From Rhizobium sp. CCGE 510 (GTDB lineage Bacteria; Pseudomonadota; Alphaproteobacteria; Rhizobiales; Rhizobiaceae): a stretch of 64,000 nt of DNA. The notes under the pieces are model-generated. The model made no database searches. It saw only the letters and a program-made list of their open reading frames with translations, and had not been told where the DNA came from. Positions 1 to 9,600 of this stretch are shown here, one piece after another (within the stretch, counting starts at the first letter, position 1; the number at the start of each line of letters is the position of its first letter). The stretch is from positions 186,001 through 250,000 of the forward strand of contig NZ_AEYF01000018.1 in the NCBI RefSeq assembly GCF_000292525.1, given 5' to 3'. A program made the translations under genes and the position numbers.

Positions 1-355
1 GCTCAACGCTCACCTGCACGAAATCGAGCACGCCGGGCACCGGCGCGTTCGGCTTGCGCACCGTGATCTTTGCCCGCCGGACCTGCGGGAATGTCTCGCA
101 GAGTCCCTTGGCGATATCGAGCGCCAGGGCCTCGATCAGGTAGCGCCGCTTGCCGGTGACGATCTGCTCGATCACGGTGAAGGCGATGCCGTAATTGACG
201 GTATCGTTGATCGAATCGCTTTCCAGCGCCTCGCCGGCAACGACATCGAGCTCGGCATCGACGAAGAAGCGCTGGCCGAGGAATTCCTCCTCGTCATGCA
301 CGCCGTGGCGCGCAAAGAAGGCGCAGTTCTGCAGCGTGATCGTGTAGGTGGTCAT
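1..355 (-). CDS. folB: Dihydroneopterin aldolase (3' end cut by window edge)
   Basis: FolB converts 7,8-dihydroneopterin to 6-hydroxymethyl-7,8-dihydropterin and glycolaldehyde in cytosolic folate synthesis. The translated minus strand begins MTTYTITLQNCAFFARHGV and continues with EEFLGQRFFVDAELD and the TVNYG segment, the usual order of strands in this small family. About 118 codons are visible and the C-terminus lies beyond base 1. The ATG at 355-353 overlaps the folP stop as ATGA, so the two are translationally coupled, folP first. The identification is from sequence pattern; the missing end cannot be judged. Confidence 0.9.
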   Translation of the reverse strand, partial: MTTYTITLQNCAFFARHGVHDEEEFLGQRFFVDAELDVVAGEALESDSINDTVNYGIAFTVIEQIVTGKRRYLIEALALDIAKGLCETFPQVRRAKITVRKPNAPVPGVLDFVQVSVE

Positions 356-1221
356 GTCGGCCGCTTCCTCTCGAATTCCTGGCGCGCATTCAGCATAGCA
401 TCGGCGATGTCGAGCGCATCCCTGTTGATTGCGACATTGTGCACCCGGAAAACCGCAGCGCCTTGAAGTCTGAGCAGGGCGCTGGTTACAGCCGTTGCCG
501 CATCTCGGTCCGGCGCCTCACGTCCCGTTACCGTGCCGAGGAAGCGCTTGCGCGACGTGCCGGCGAGCAGCGGCAGGCCGAAGCGGGAAAGTTCGGAAAA
601 CCGCGCCATCAGTTCGAAATTCTCTTCCGCCGTCTCCTTGGCGAAGCCGAAACCCGGATCGAGCACGATGCGATCGCTGTTGACGCCGGCGGCCTTGGCG
701 ATCGCAAGCGACCGTTTCAGAAAATACACCTGATCGGCGATCACATCGGGAAGCTTGGCCCTGTCGCGGCCGGTATGCATGATGCAGAGACCGGCCCCGG
801 TCGCCGCGGCGATGTCGGCGATATCGGGCTCCTTCTGCAGCCCGAAGACGTCGTTGACGATGTGAGCGCCGGCACCGACCGCCAGCCGCGCCGTCTCGGC
901 GCGATAGGTGTCGATCGAAATCAGCGCCTGGGTTCGCCCGCGCAGCGCCTCGATGACGGGCAGCACGCGCGCCTGCTCCTCGGATGGGCTGACGGATACT
1001 GCGTTCGGCCGGGTCGATTCGCCGCCGATATCGACAATCCCGGCACCTTCGCTCACTGCCCGCAACGCGTGTTCAACCGCCGCCTCGACGGTTTCAAAAC
1101 GTCCGCCGTCGGAAAAAGAATCCGGCGTCACGTTGATGATCGCCATGATGAGAGAACGACGGCCGAGTTCGATCTGCCGGCCATGGCCCACACGCCATAA
1201 ACTGCCTTCGAGCCCTGTCAC
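352..1221 (-). CDS. folP: Dihydropteroate synthase
   Basis: FolP condenses the pterin pyrophosphate with p-aminobenzoate to give dihydropteroate, the sulfonamide-sensitive step of folate synthesis. Visible family motifs in order are MAIINVTPDSFSDGG, DIGGESTRPNA, HIVNDVFGLQ, VLDPGFGFAKE and GTSRKRFLG, covering the pterin and phosphate sites of the TIM barrel. The frame stays open to a GTG at 1308, but that would run under the divergent gene at 1323. I prefer the GTG at 1221 (289 aa, typical length), which has GGGA eight bases upstream; a GTG at 1242 is also possible. It overlaps folB by four bases. Confidence 0.93.
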   Translation of the reverse strand: MTGLEGSLWRVGHGRQIELGRRSLIMAIINVTPDSFSDGGRFETVEAAVEHALRAVSEGAGIVDIGGESTRPNAVSVSPSEEQARVLPVIEALRGRTQALISIDTYRAETARLAVGAGAHIVNDVFGLQKEPDIADIAAATGAGLCIMHTGRDRAKLPDVIADQVYFLKRSLAIAKAAGVNSDRIVLDPGFGFAKETAEENFELMARFSELSRFGLPLLAGTSRKRFLGTVTGREAPDRDAATAVTSALLRLQGAAVFRVHNVAINRDALDIADAMLNARQEFERKRPT

Positions 1222-1322
1222 CAGACTTATCCCATCGATCACGAAAAAAGCGCCATCCGATATTGCGCTTGCGGTGGCTATGCCCCAAGCTCCGGTCGAT
1301 TTCAACACGGGTTGCGTTCAGA

Positions 1323-1949
1323 ATGCCGCTTGCAGTGCGTTATATGCTCCTTCCTATCGCCTTTTCCATTGCTCTTTCCGTCTGCAGCCCAGCGGCGGCA
1401 GAAGTGATCGCATCGAAAAGCTACTCCTATTTCGACATCCGCGGCAAAACCGCGGATGAACTCGACCGCGAACTCAGCCGGCGCGGCCCGACGTCGAGCG
1501 GCTCTTCGGCGCGCCATCCCGGCGCAACGAAGATCCGCTTTGGCGGTGAAGCCACCTATATCCAGGATAACGGCCGCTGCCGCGTTGGCAACGTCAAGGT
1601 CACGGTCCATACCCAGATCATCCTGCCGCGCTGGAACAGCCGCAAGGGCGCCAGCAAGGAGCTGTCGATGATCTGGGACGCCCTGTCGAGCGATATCAAG
1701 CGCCACGAGGAGCGCCATGCCGAAATCGCCCGCGATCAGGCCCGCGCCATGGAGCGCGCCATTCGCGCGCTGCCGCAGCAGCGCAGCTGCGAGGCGATGC
1801 AGGAACTGGTCTCGGGCGAATCAGCTCGCGGTATAGACGAGCACGACCGGCAGCAGGCGCGATTCGATCGGGTCGAGGCGGTCAATTTCCAAAAGCGCAT
1901 GCTGAGATTGCTGAACAATCGAATCAACGGTCGAGCCGGCGAAAAATAA
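1323..1949 (+). CDS. Secreted DUF922-type putative zinc peptidase
   Basis: A 208-aa exported protein. Residues 1-24 form a signal peptide ending near SPAAAEV. The rest matches the DUF922 pattern: a TYIQDNGRCRVGNVKVTV strand region, an LPRW motif, then HEERHAEIAR, an HExxH-like zinc-site signature. An N-terminal YSYFDIRGKTADELDRELSR is typical of rhizobial members. Peptidase activity is predicted for the family, not shown. The TTG at 1263 would overlap folP; the ATG at 1323 sits directly before the signal peptide and is the better start. It is divergent from folP. Confidence 0.8.
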   Translation: MPLAVRYMLLPIAFSIALSVCSPAAAEVIASKSYSYFDIRGKTADELDRELSRRGPTSSGSSARHPGATKIRFGGEATYIQDNGRCRVGNVKVTVHTQIILPRWNSRKGASKELSMIWDALSSDIKRHEERHAEIARDQARAMERAIRALPQQRSCEAMQELVSGESARGIDEHDRQQARFDRVEAVNFQKRMLRLLNNRINGRAGEK

Positions 1950-2082
1950 GGCTTTTTCAGTCTGGTTGCGAGCAGAAAACCTTAGCCGCACAACGAAACT
2001 TGTGCGAAACCTGCACCCTCCCCAGTGTTTTAATGGTCATTTTTCATCCTGGCAGACTCAACCGGAACGCGTTAATATGAAC

Positions 2083-2224
2083 ACATTCGAAAGTGCAGCT
2101 ACGGCATCTGCACTTCATCGCTGGGTTCTCCTGGCGCGTTCCGAAGCCTCGGGTGGTCCTCCCTCATCCGTAGGTAATGCGCCCGCCTCGCCTCGCTCGC
2201 TCAAGCGCGCGAGGCGTCTTTTTT
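2083..2224 (+). ncRNA. Candidate trans-acting small RNA
   Basis: The 315-base gap between the DUF922 gene and the convergent ferredoxin gene holds three consecutive stem-loops and no convincing ORF. They are GTGCAG/CTGCAC (2093-2113), GGCGCGTT/AATGCGCC (2133-2183) whose loop carries an unpaired TCCTCCCTC, and a GC-rich terminator hairpin (2189-2216) followed by a T run. A pyrimidine-rich anti-Shine-Dalgarno loop plus a terminal intrinsic terminator is the layout of several alphaproteobacterial sRNAs. The 5' end is a guess from a TAATAT -10-like box at about 2072. It could instead be only a long 3' UTR of the upstream gene. Confidence 0.45.
2189..2224 (+). terminator. Intrinsic terminator
   Basis: The arms CGCCTCGC (2189-2196) and GCGAGGCG (2209-2216) are perfectly complementary, with an inner CGC-TCAA-GCG hairpin, followed by TCTTTTTT. 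The T run lies on the plus strand, so it ends plus-strand transcription (sRNA candidate or DUF922 mRNA), not the ferredoxin gene. Confidence 0.85.
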
Positions 2225-2264
2225 GATCCCGACCGTTCTAGCGACGTTAAAGCGCGCGGCGCGC

Positions 2265-2585
2265 TTAAGCCTGGCGTTCCGGCACGTGGACCACGAGCCC
2301 GTCATAGACAGCCTTCATGCGGATCTGACAGGACAGCCGCGAGGTCGGGCGCACATCGAAGGCGAAGTCGAGCATATCCTCTTCCATCGCCTCCGGCTGG
2401 CCGACCTGTTCGGTCCACGCCTCGTCGACATAGACATGACAGGTCGCGCAGGCGCAGGCGCCGCCGCACTCGGCCTCGATGCCGGGCACCGAATTGCGCA
2501 CGGCATTCTCCATCACGGTGGAGCCTTGGTCGACGTCGAGGTCGAAGCGCGTGCCGTCGAAGGCGACGATGGTAAGTTTGGGCAT
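2265..2585 (-). CDS. Adrenodoxin-type 2Fe-2S ferredoxin
   Basis: A 106-aa cytosolic electron carrier. The cluster ligands follow the vertebrate-type spacing: [14 protein letters not shown] gives C-x5-C-x2-C and the fourth Cys is in RLSCQIRM near residue 86. The hallmark [10 protein letters not shown] acidic segment and the C-terminal [10 protein letters not shown] are also present. Such ferredoxins feed electrons to P450s, Fe-S assembly or monooxygenases; nothing nearby identifies the partner. It is a single-gene unit, convergent with the sRNA candidate. Confidence 0.93.
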   Translation of the reverse strand: MPKLTIVAFDGTRFDLDVDQGSTVMENAVRNSVPGIEAECGGACACATCHVYVDEAWTEQVGQPEAMEEDMLDFAFDVRPTSRLSCQIRMKAVYDGLVVHVPERQA

Positions 2586-2786
2586 CAGGACTATTTCCGG
2601 TCTTCAAATGATGGGCGGATTTTCTTCCGACAATTCGACGCGTCAGTCAACATCGGGAAATTCACCATAGCCTCGCAGATCAGGGTTACGCCCGCCGTCT
2701 CCAAAGCGTCATGACGGAGGTCGCAAAAAGACCCGTGGTTCCGCAATGGAACAACGGGCCTCGTATGAACGGTCTCGAGAAAGAAA

Positions 2787-3170
2787 TCAGCCGCGGCAGA
2801 GCTTCAAAATGAAATTCTCGGCGTCGATGACGGCGGCACCGAGCGCTGCCGTCGCACCGGCATCGCCGCCGTTTTCCTCGACGGCCTCAGCCGTCTGCGA
2901 CACGCGGAACGCGCCGACCGAGCTTGCCGCGCCCTTCAGGCGGTGCGCGGCCGCGCCGACGCGAATGGTTTCGCCGCTCGCAATATCCTGCAGACATGCG
3001 CGAGCCTGGCGCGCAAACATCTGAAGGACTTCGATTTCCAGCGTCTTGTCGCCCATCGTCTGCTTGGCGAGATGAACCAGATCGATCGGCCGGACCTTCG
3101 AGGGACAGGGTCCCTTTGCATTATCCGGCGCCTCGAATACGATGTTCAATGCTGCCATCTGAGCTGCCAT
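2787..3170 (-). CDS. Hpt domain phosphotransfer protein
   Basis: A small protein (127 aa) that is essentially one histidine phosphotransfer domain. HRLKGAASSVGAF carries the phosphorylatable His in the HxLKGxA context, and the flanking helices begin LEIEVLQMFARQA. Such proteins shuttle phosphate between hybrid kinases and response regulators. Start choice: GGGAGA abuts the ATG at 3176 but lies six bases from the ATG at 3170, so 3170 is preferred. It is divergent from the giant growth-pole gene across a region with CtrA-like sites, which suggests, but does not show, a cell-cycle relay role. Confidence 0.82.
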   Translation of the reverse strand: MAAQMAALNIVFEAPDNAKGPCPSKVRPIDLVHLAKQTMGDKTLEIEVLQMFARQARACLQDIASGETIRVGAAAHRLKGAASSVGAFRVSQTAEAVEENGGDAGATAALGAAVIDAENFILKLCRG

Positions 3171-3237
3171 TGCCATTCTCCCGTCTCGTGTCGTGCGCAG
3201 TTCCAACAGTTCTGCGTCAGGAGGGTGGCCATCACGT

Positions 3238-3354
3238 TAAATTCCGGCACATTCAGGGCGGAAATCTCGCCATATGGTTAACGTCCGTTAAATATCGCTA
3301 AATTATTGGTTTTTAAGCGGTGCTGTGGATTTAAAGATGTTAACAACGGGTTAA
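3238..3354. promoter_or_regulatory. CtrA-like binding sites in Hpt/GPR intergenic region
   Basis: The 466-base gap (3171-3636) contains a full TTAA-N7-TTAA site at 3340-3354 and a second TTAA-N7-TAAA site at 3288-3302 that shares its first half with a TTAA-N6-TTAA arrangement (3278-3291). A lone TTAA half-site is at 3238. TTAA-N7-TTAA is the established recognition pattern of the alphaproteobacterial cell-cycle regulator CtrA. The rest of the gap shows no ORF I can support. Confidence 0.6.
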
Positions 3355-3636
3355 CGAGCCTCAAATCTCAAGCCTTCATTAATTGTGTGAAGAGCCCAGA
3401 TGTGTCACTACGATACTGGTGGAGCGGGTTTATGGTACGCGCCTTTGCCGAGTGAGTGGATAATGGTAGTGTTTTGATACCTTCCGTTTGAAAAAGCGGC
3501 TATCTACTCTGAAATGACATGCTTAATCCGTCCGTCGTTGGGATGGAAGGCTGGAACGGCAAAGTTGTTCCCCGGGTGAGGCGGAAGCCCGGGATTGCGC
3601 GCTGCCAGACCGGCCGACAGTAATGAGGCGTAACCA

Positions 3637-6600
3637 ATGGCGAACAACAAATATAACGAGTCGGTTGAGGACAAGGCGTTCAAGGCATTGGACGAGGCGC
3701 TTCAGATCGACTTCGGCAAAGATAACGTGCCGTCTCGCCGCGGCGACGTGCCTGAGGCCCCGGAGGCTAATGTGTCGGATCCAGTGAATGCGCGTAATCA
3801 GCAGGCCCAGGAAGAAGCGCAGCGTCGCAGCCGTCGCGCCGGCGAGCAGGCCAGCCGAGGGCCGGCCTTCGCACCCGCCAACGATGCCAGTCGCAATACG
3901 CCCGCCTCGATCCTGAAATCCTTTGACGGCGCCTCCAGCCGCTCGGCGGTGCGCACCGCCACCCTCTTCTCTGTACTTTGGGTCATGGGCGGCCTCGGCC
4001 TGATGTCGCTGCTTTATGCGCCTCAGATCTGGCAGATCCGTTCGCTCGCCGATCTCGTCGCCCTGCCCGGCGTCATCGCCGGCCTCGTCGGCATCATCAT
4101 TCCCGTCATGATGTTCTATGCATTCGCCATCATGATCGCCCGCGCCCAGGATATGCGCAACGCCGCCCGTTCCATGGCGGAGGTGGCATTGCGCCTGGCA
4201 GAGCCGGAAACCATCGCCTCCGAGCGCATCATGACCGTCGGCCAGGCCGTCCGTCGTGAGGTCTCGGCGATGAATGAAGGCATCGAGCGCACCATCGCGC
4301 GTGCGTCCGAGCTGGAAACGCTCGTCCATTCCGAAGTCAACGCACTTGAACGTTCCTACGCCGACAACGAGTTGCGCGTCCGTGGTCTGGTCCACGAACT
4401 CGGCTCCGAGCGCGAGGCAATCGTCAACCATGCCGACCGCATCCGCACCTCGATCGGCAGCGTCCACGACCAGCTGAAGGAAGAGCTGTCGCTTGCGACC
4501 GAAGAGATCGCCGTGCGGCTTTCCACATCGGGCGAAGCCTTCGCCTCGCTGATCGACACGCGCGCCGCGACGATTTTGGAAAGATCGGACAGCGCCCTGC
4601 AGTCGATGGGCAGCCTGCTCGCCGCCAAGACCGATAGCCTGTTGCAGACACTGAACGCATCGGGTTTCGCGCTCGCCACCGAATTCGACAGCCGCCTCGA
4701 AGCGCTCTCCGTCAATCTCAACGACCATGGCGAAAGGCTTCTCAGCCAATTCGAGACGCGCGCCTCGACCATGGACAGCAGCACCGAGAAGCTGAATGCG
4801 GCGCTGAACGATCGCACGCATCAGCTCAGCGAGATCCTGATCGCCCGCACCCGCGAGATCAACGAGAGCCTGAAATCAGGCGAACGCACCATCGGCGGCA
4901 CGCTGGATGACGTGCTGTCGAAGCTGAACAGCGCGCTCGACGAAAAAGGCGCGAGCTTCCGCCAGAGCCTGCAGACCACCGCCGACGACGCCGTCATGGA
5001 TCTCGACGTGCGCTCCGGCTTTTTCGAAGAACGGCTGCAGACGACCGTCGCCCAGCTGTCGACCGCCTTCGACGAACGCGTCGCCGAATTCACCAGCGCC
5101 TTCGACAAACGTACCGGCTCGCTCGACACCAAGCTGATGGAGAGCCTCGCCCGCATCAACGAGACGCTGACCGGCGGCTCGGATTCGATCGATGGCATCC
5201 TGAGTTCCGGCATCGACCGGCTCGGTTTGTCGATGACCGATCAATCGCTGGCGCTCGCCACCACGCTCGCCACCAGTCACGAAGTGCTGGAAAGCACGCT
5301 CGGCACCCGGGCGGACGAAATCACCACCGCGCTCACCAGCCGGACTGGCGAGCTGACCTCGGCGCTGCAGAGCGCCACCTCGGAAATCGCGCTGACGCTT
5401 GCATCCGGCACCTCCGAACTGCAGAACAATCTGCAGACACGCACAGTTGAACTCCGCGACACGCTGCGCACCACCACCACCGATCTGACGACTGCCGTTG
5501 CCGCCGGCACCGAGCAGGTGACCGCTGCCTTCGGCGGTCGCGCCGAGGAACTGAGCGGCGCGCTTGCGGCCCGTGTGGCAGAAATCAGTGAGGCGCTCGG
5601 CACGGCCCACGGCCGCATCGACAGCGTCATGGCAGAACGCGGCGGCGCCCTGGTCGAGGCGCTCACCACCCATCACGGCCGCTTCGAGGAAGCGCTGACG
5701 ACCCGCTCCGACGCCATCATCAACGCCGTCTCCGGCACCCATGACCGTCTTGCCGAGACACTCGACGAAAAGGCGATGGCGCTCGCCATCTCCCTGAACG
5801 AGAGCCAGGCCCGCATCGAGGATACGCTCGAAACCCGCTCCGAAGCGCTGCTGAACGCGGTATCCGGCACGCATGACCGCCTCTCCGAGACGCTCGACGA
5901 AAAGGCGATGGCGCTCGCCATTTCGCTCAGCGAGAACCAGGCCCGCCTCGAGGATACGCTTGAGACCCGCTCCGCGTCCCTGCTGAACGCCGTCTCCGGC
6001 ACGCATGACCGGCTGTCCGAAACACTGGACAGCCAGGCAGCCGCCCTGTCAACCTCGCTTGACGAGCGCAGTGCCCGCATCGAGGGTGCACTTGGAACGC
6101 GTGCCGAGGCGCTGCTGAATGCCGTCTCCGGCACGCACGACCGCCTGTCCGAAACCCTGGACGGCAAGGCGGCAGCTTTTGCCACCGCGCTGAGTGAAGG
6201 CCAGGCCCGTATCGCGGAGACGCTCGAAACCCGCTCCGCAGCTCTGCTGAACGCCGTCTCCAGCACGCATGAGCGTCTGTCCGAAACGCTGGACGAAAAG
6301 GCGATGACACTCGCCATCTCGCTTAATGAGAGCCAATCGCGCATCGAAGACACGCTTGAAGCGCGCTCCGAAGCCTTCCTCAAGGCCGTGTCGGGCACAC
6401 ATGACCGTCTTTCCGAAACCCTCGACGAAAAGTCGGCAGCAATCGCCGCTTCCCTGAACGAGGGGCAGAGCCGCCTGCAGGAAACGCTGGAGAGCCGCGC
6501 GGAATCCTTCCTCAACACGATCTCCGCCACCCACGACCGCCTGTCCGAGACACTCGACGACCGGGCAATGGCGCTTGCCATTTCGCTGAACGAGAGCCAG

Positions 6601-9600
6601 AGCCGTCTCGAGGAGACGCTGACATCAGGCGCCGATGCGATCACCAATGCGGTCTCCGGCACGCATGAAGGCCTGAACGGTGTGCTCGACCAGAAGGCCG
6701 CCGCCCTTGCCACCTCGCTGCACGAAGGCCAGGCTCGCATCGAGGAAGCCTTGGGGCACCGCACCGCTGCAATCATCGGTGCCGTAACGGCAACTCACGA
6801 CCGGCTCACCGATACGCTCGACGAAAAGACCATGGCGCTCGCCATTTCGCTCGACGACAACCAGAGCCGCTTCGACAGTGTGCTCGAAGCGCGCAGCAAC
6901 GCCATCATGGAGGCAGTCTCCGGCGCCGAGTCACGCGTCGCTGGCGCCTTCACCGACAGGACCGATGCCATCCGCGCCGCCTACACCGACAATCAGCAGC
7001 GGCTCGAAAACGCGCTTTCCGAGCATAGTGCCGCCCTCTCCGGCGTTCTCGATGCCGGCGGCTCCCGCTTCGAGGATCTCGTCGGCGGCTTGACCGGCCG
7101 CATCGAAGGTCGTCTGACCGATGCCCATATTCGGCTCGGAGGCCTCGCCGACGAGGCCGCGGCACGCATCGAAGGCGGACTCACCTCTGCCCATGAGCGC
7201 ATCCGCACGACGCTTGAGGACCGCGCCAACGCCATCGACCTGTCTCTGAACCAGGCCCATGCGCTGATCAACGATACGCTCACCGAACACGCGACCAGCA
7301 TCGGCACCTCGGTGGCAACGAGCGTCAGCATGCTCGAAATGTCGCTGGAGGATCGTGAAGCCTCGATCCGCCAGGCTATCGATGCCAGCGCCCAGACATT
7401 GGAAGATCGCATGCATTCCGGCGCCGGCCAGATCGCCGACCGCTTCCAGGAGGCGGCGAATGCGATTTCCAGCTCCACCCAGAACTTCTCCGCTCAGCTC
7501 GACCAATCGGTCGAAAGCCTGACGGGCCGGGTCGAGGAAACCGGATCGCGTGTGGAAGCCGGTCTTGCGGCGATCGAAACCCGCATCCGCGACGGCGTCG
7601 GCGGCGTTGCCGAAAAGGTCGAAGTCGCCAGCAGCCACCTGTCCGGCGTGCTCGCCGACGGCATCTCCCATCTCGGCACGCTCAGCGACGACGCCGCTCA
7701 GCGCATCTCGGCAACGCTCCAAGGCAGTGCCGCAAACCTCACCCAGGCGATCGACAGCCGTACCGCCAACCTGGCCGAGACGCTCGACAGCCGCGCCACG
7801 ACCTTGACGGGCGCCATCGACGGTCGCACCGCGCGCCTTGGCGAAACCCTCGACCGCGGCAATGAACGCATCGAAGAACGCCTCTCCACCATGGATCGCG
7901 CTTTGACCGTCGGCCTGGATGCCGTCAACCGGACCATCGAAGGCAAGGCCGTCGGCCTCGCCTCGACGCTGCGCAGTGCGGTTGCCGAAGCCGCCCAGGG
8001 AATGGAAGGCGAAGCAACGAGGACCACCGAACTGCTCGGCAAGACCGGCCAGCAATTCGCTGTGGATCTCAATGCGAAAAGCGACGAATTCACCCGCACC
8101 ATGGATGAGCGCTCGTCACAGATCGTCACCCGCGTCGCCGAAGCCCAGAGCCGGCTGGCAAGCCAGGCCGCTGCCGTCGCCCAGACCTTCTCGGAAGCCG
8201 GCAACGCCATCGTCAACAAGGTCGCCGAGGCCGAGACCATCGTCGGCACGCAGGTCAATGCCATCTCCAAGGCGCTGTCGGATGCCGGCCAATCTCTGGA
8301 AACGCGCGGCGACGCCATCCGCTCGACGCTGTCGGGGGCCGGAAGCGAGATTTCCGCCACCATGGCGGATGTCGACCGCGCGCTCGAAGCCCGCAGCAGC
8401 GCTATCCGCTCCAATCTCGAGGAGCGTGCTCGCGAGATCGATACGACCTTCTCCGAGATCGACCGGGCGCTCGAAGCGCGCGGCAATTCGATCCGCTCGA
8501 CGCTCGACGAACGCACCCGCGACCTCAACTCGATGCTATCAGGCCGTTCGGTCGAATTGACGCGCATCCTCGACGAAACCGCCCGTCCGATCATCGACCG
8601 GTATACCGATGCCGGCGAGCAGGCCGCCGCCCGTATCACCGCCGCAGCCAACCTTAGCGCCGACCGTCTGCGCGCCGAAAACGAAGCGCTTGCCAGCGCC
8701 GTTGCTGCCCGTACCGAAAATGCCGCCAATGCCGTCAGCGCCATCGAAAACAGCCTGGTCGGCAACGTCAACGGCCTCGTCGAGCGCATGGCGGAAAGCA
8801 GTGCGGCGATGGCGATGATGATGAACCGCGCCGCCGAGCAGCTGACCAGCGTCGACGGCCGTCTCGGCGACACCACCACGCGTTTTGCCGAGTCCGCCAA
8901 CAGGGCCGCCGAAATGGTCTCGGCCTCGACCAGGCTGCTCGAAGGCAAGGTCGACCGCCTCTCCGACATCTCGGGCCAGACGCTGTCACAGGTCGGCGGC
9001 ATTATCGGCCGTTTCGACGAACACTCCAAGGTCCTCACTCAGGCCTCGCAGCTCCTCGGCGCCGCCCAGTCCAACCTCGCCTCGACACTCGAGGAGCGCG
9101 AAAGCGCGCTGCAGACGCTCTCCGTCGGCCTCGTCCAGCGCTCCGCCGAGATCGAAAAGACCATGCTTGGCCTCGGCGGCATGATCGAGACCGTGTTCGA
9201 GCGGGCCGAGCAACGCTCCAACCAGGTGACCGGCAATCTGCGCCAGGGCGTGCAATCCTCATTCGCCGATATCGGCCGCATTCTCACCGAAACCGAGAAG
9301 CGTGCCCAGGAAGCGGCAGAGACGATGCGCGAGGCAATCACCCGCGCCGGCGACGAAGCCAATACGACGATCGACGGCACCTTCGCCAATGTCGAGCGTC
9401 GCTCCGGCGATCTCTCCAACCGTATTCGCGGTGGTCTGACGGCCTCGCTGTCGGAAGTCGAGCGCATGCTCGGCGAAGCCGGCCGCGCCTCCGACGGCGC
9501 CGCCCAGAACATGCGGGAAGCGTTGCGCGAGGCGATCGACGATGCCGTCGGCCGCTTCTCTGGCGCCACCGACGATATCCGCCGCTCCGCCGCCGACATC

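Noticed and set aside
439..1200. Long plus-strand open frame opposite folP
   Set aside because: It mirrors a gene with all DHPS motifs; GC-rich third positions keep the antisense frame open, and its translation has no domain-like pattern.
1966..2226. 86-aa plus-strand ORF after the DUF922 gene
   Set aside because: It runs through the stem-loops and terminator of the sRNA candidate and has no coding-like composition or good start.
5722..6909. Possible CRISPR array, because of regular repeats
   Set aside because: Units are contiguous, 132 bp, in frame and coding; there are no unique spacers between short identical repeats and no cas genes.
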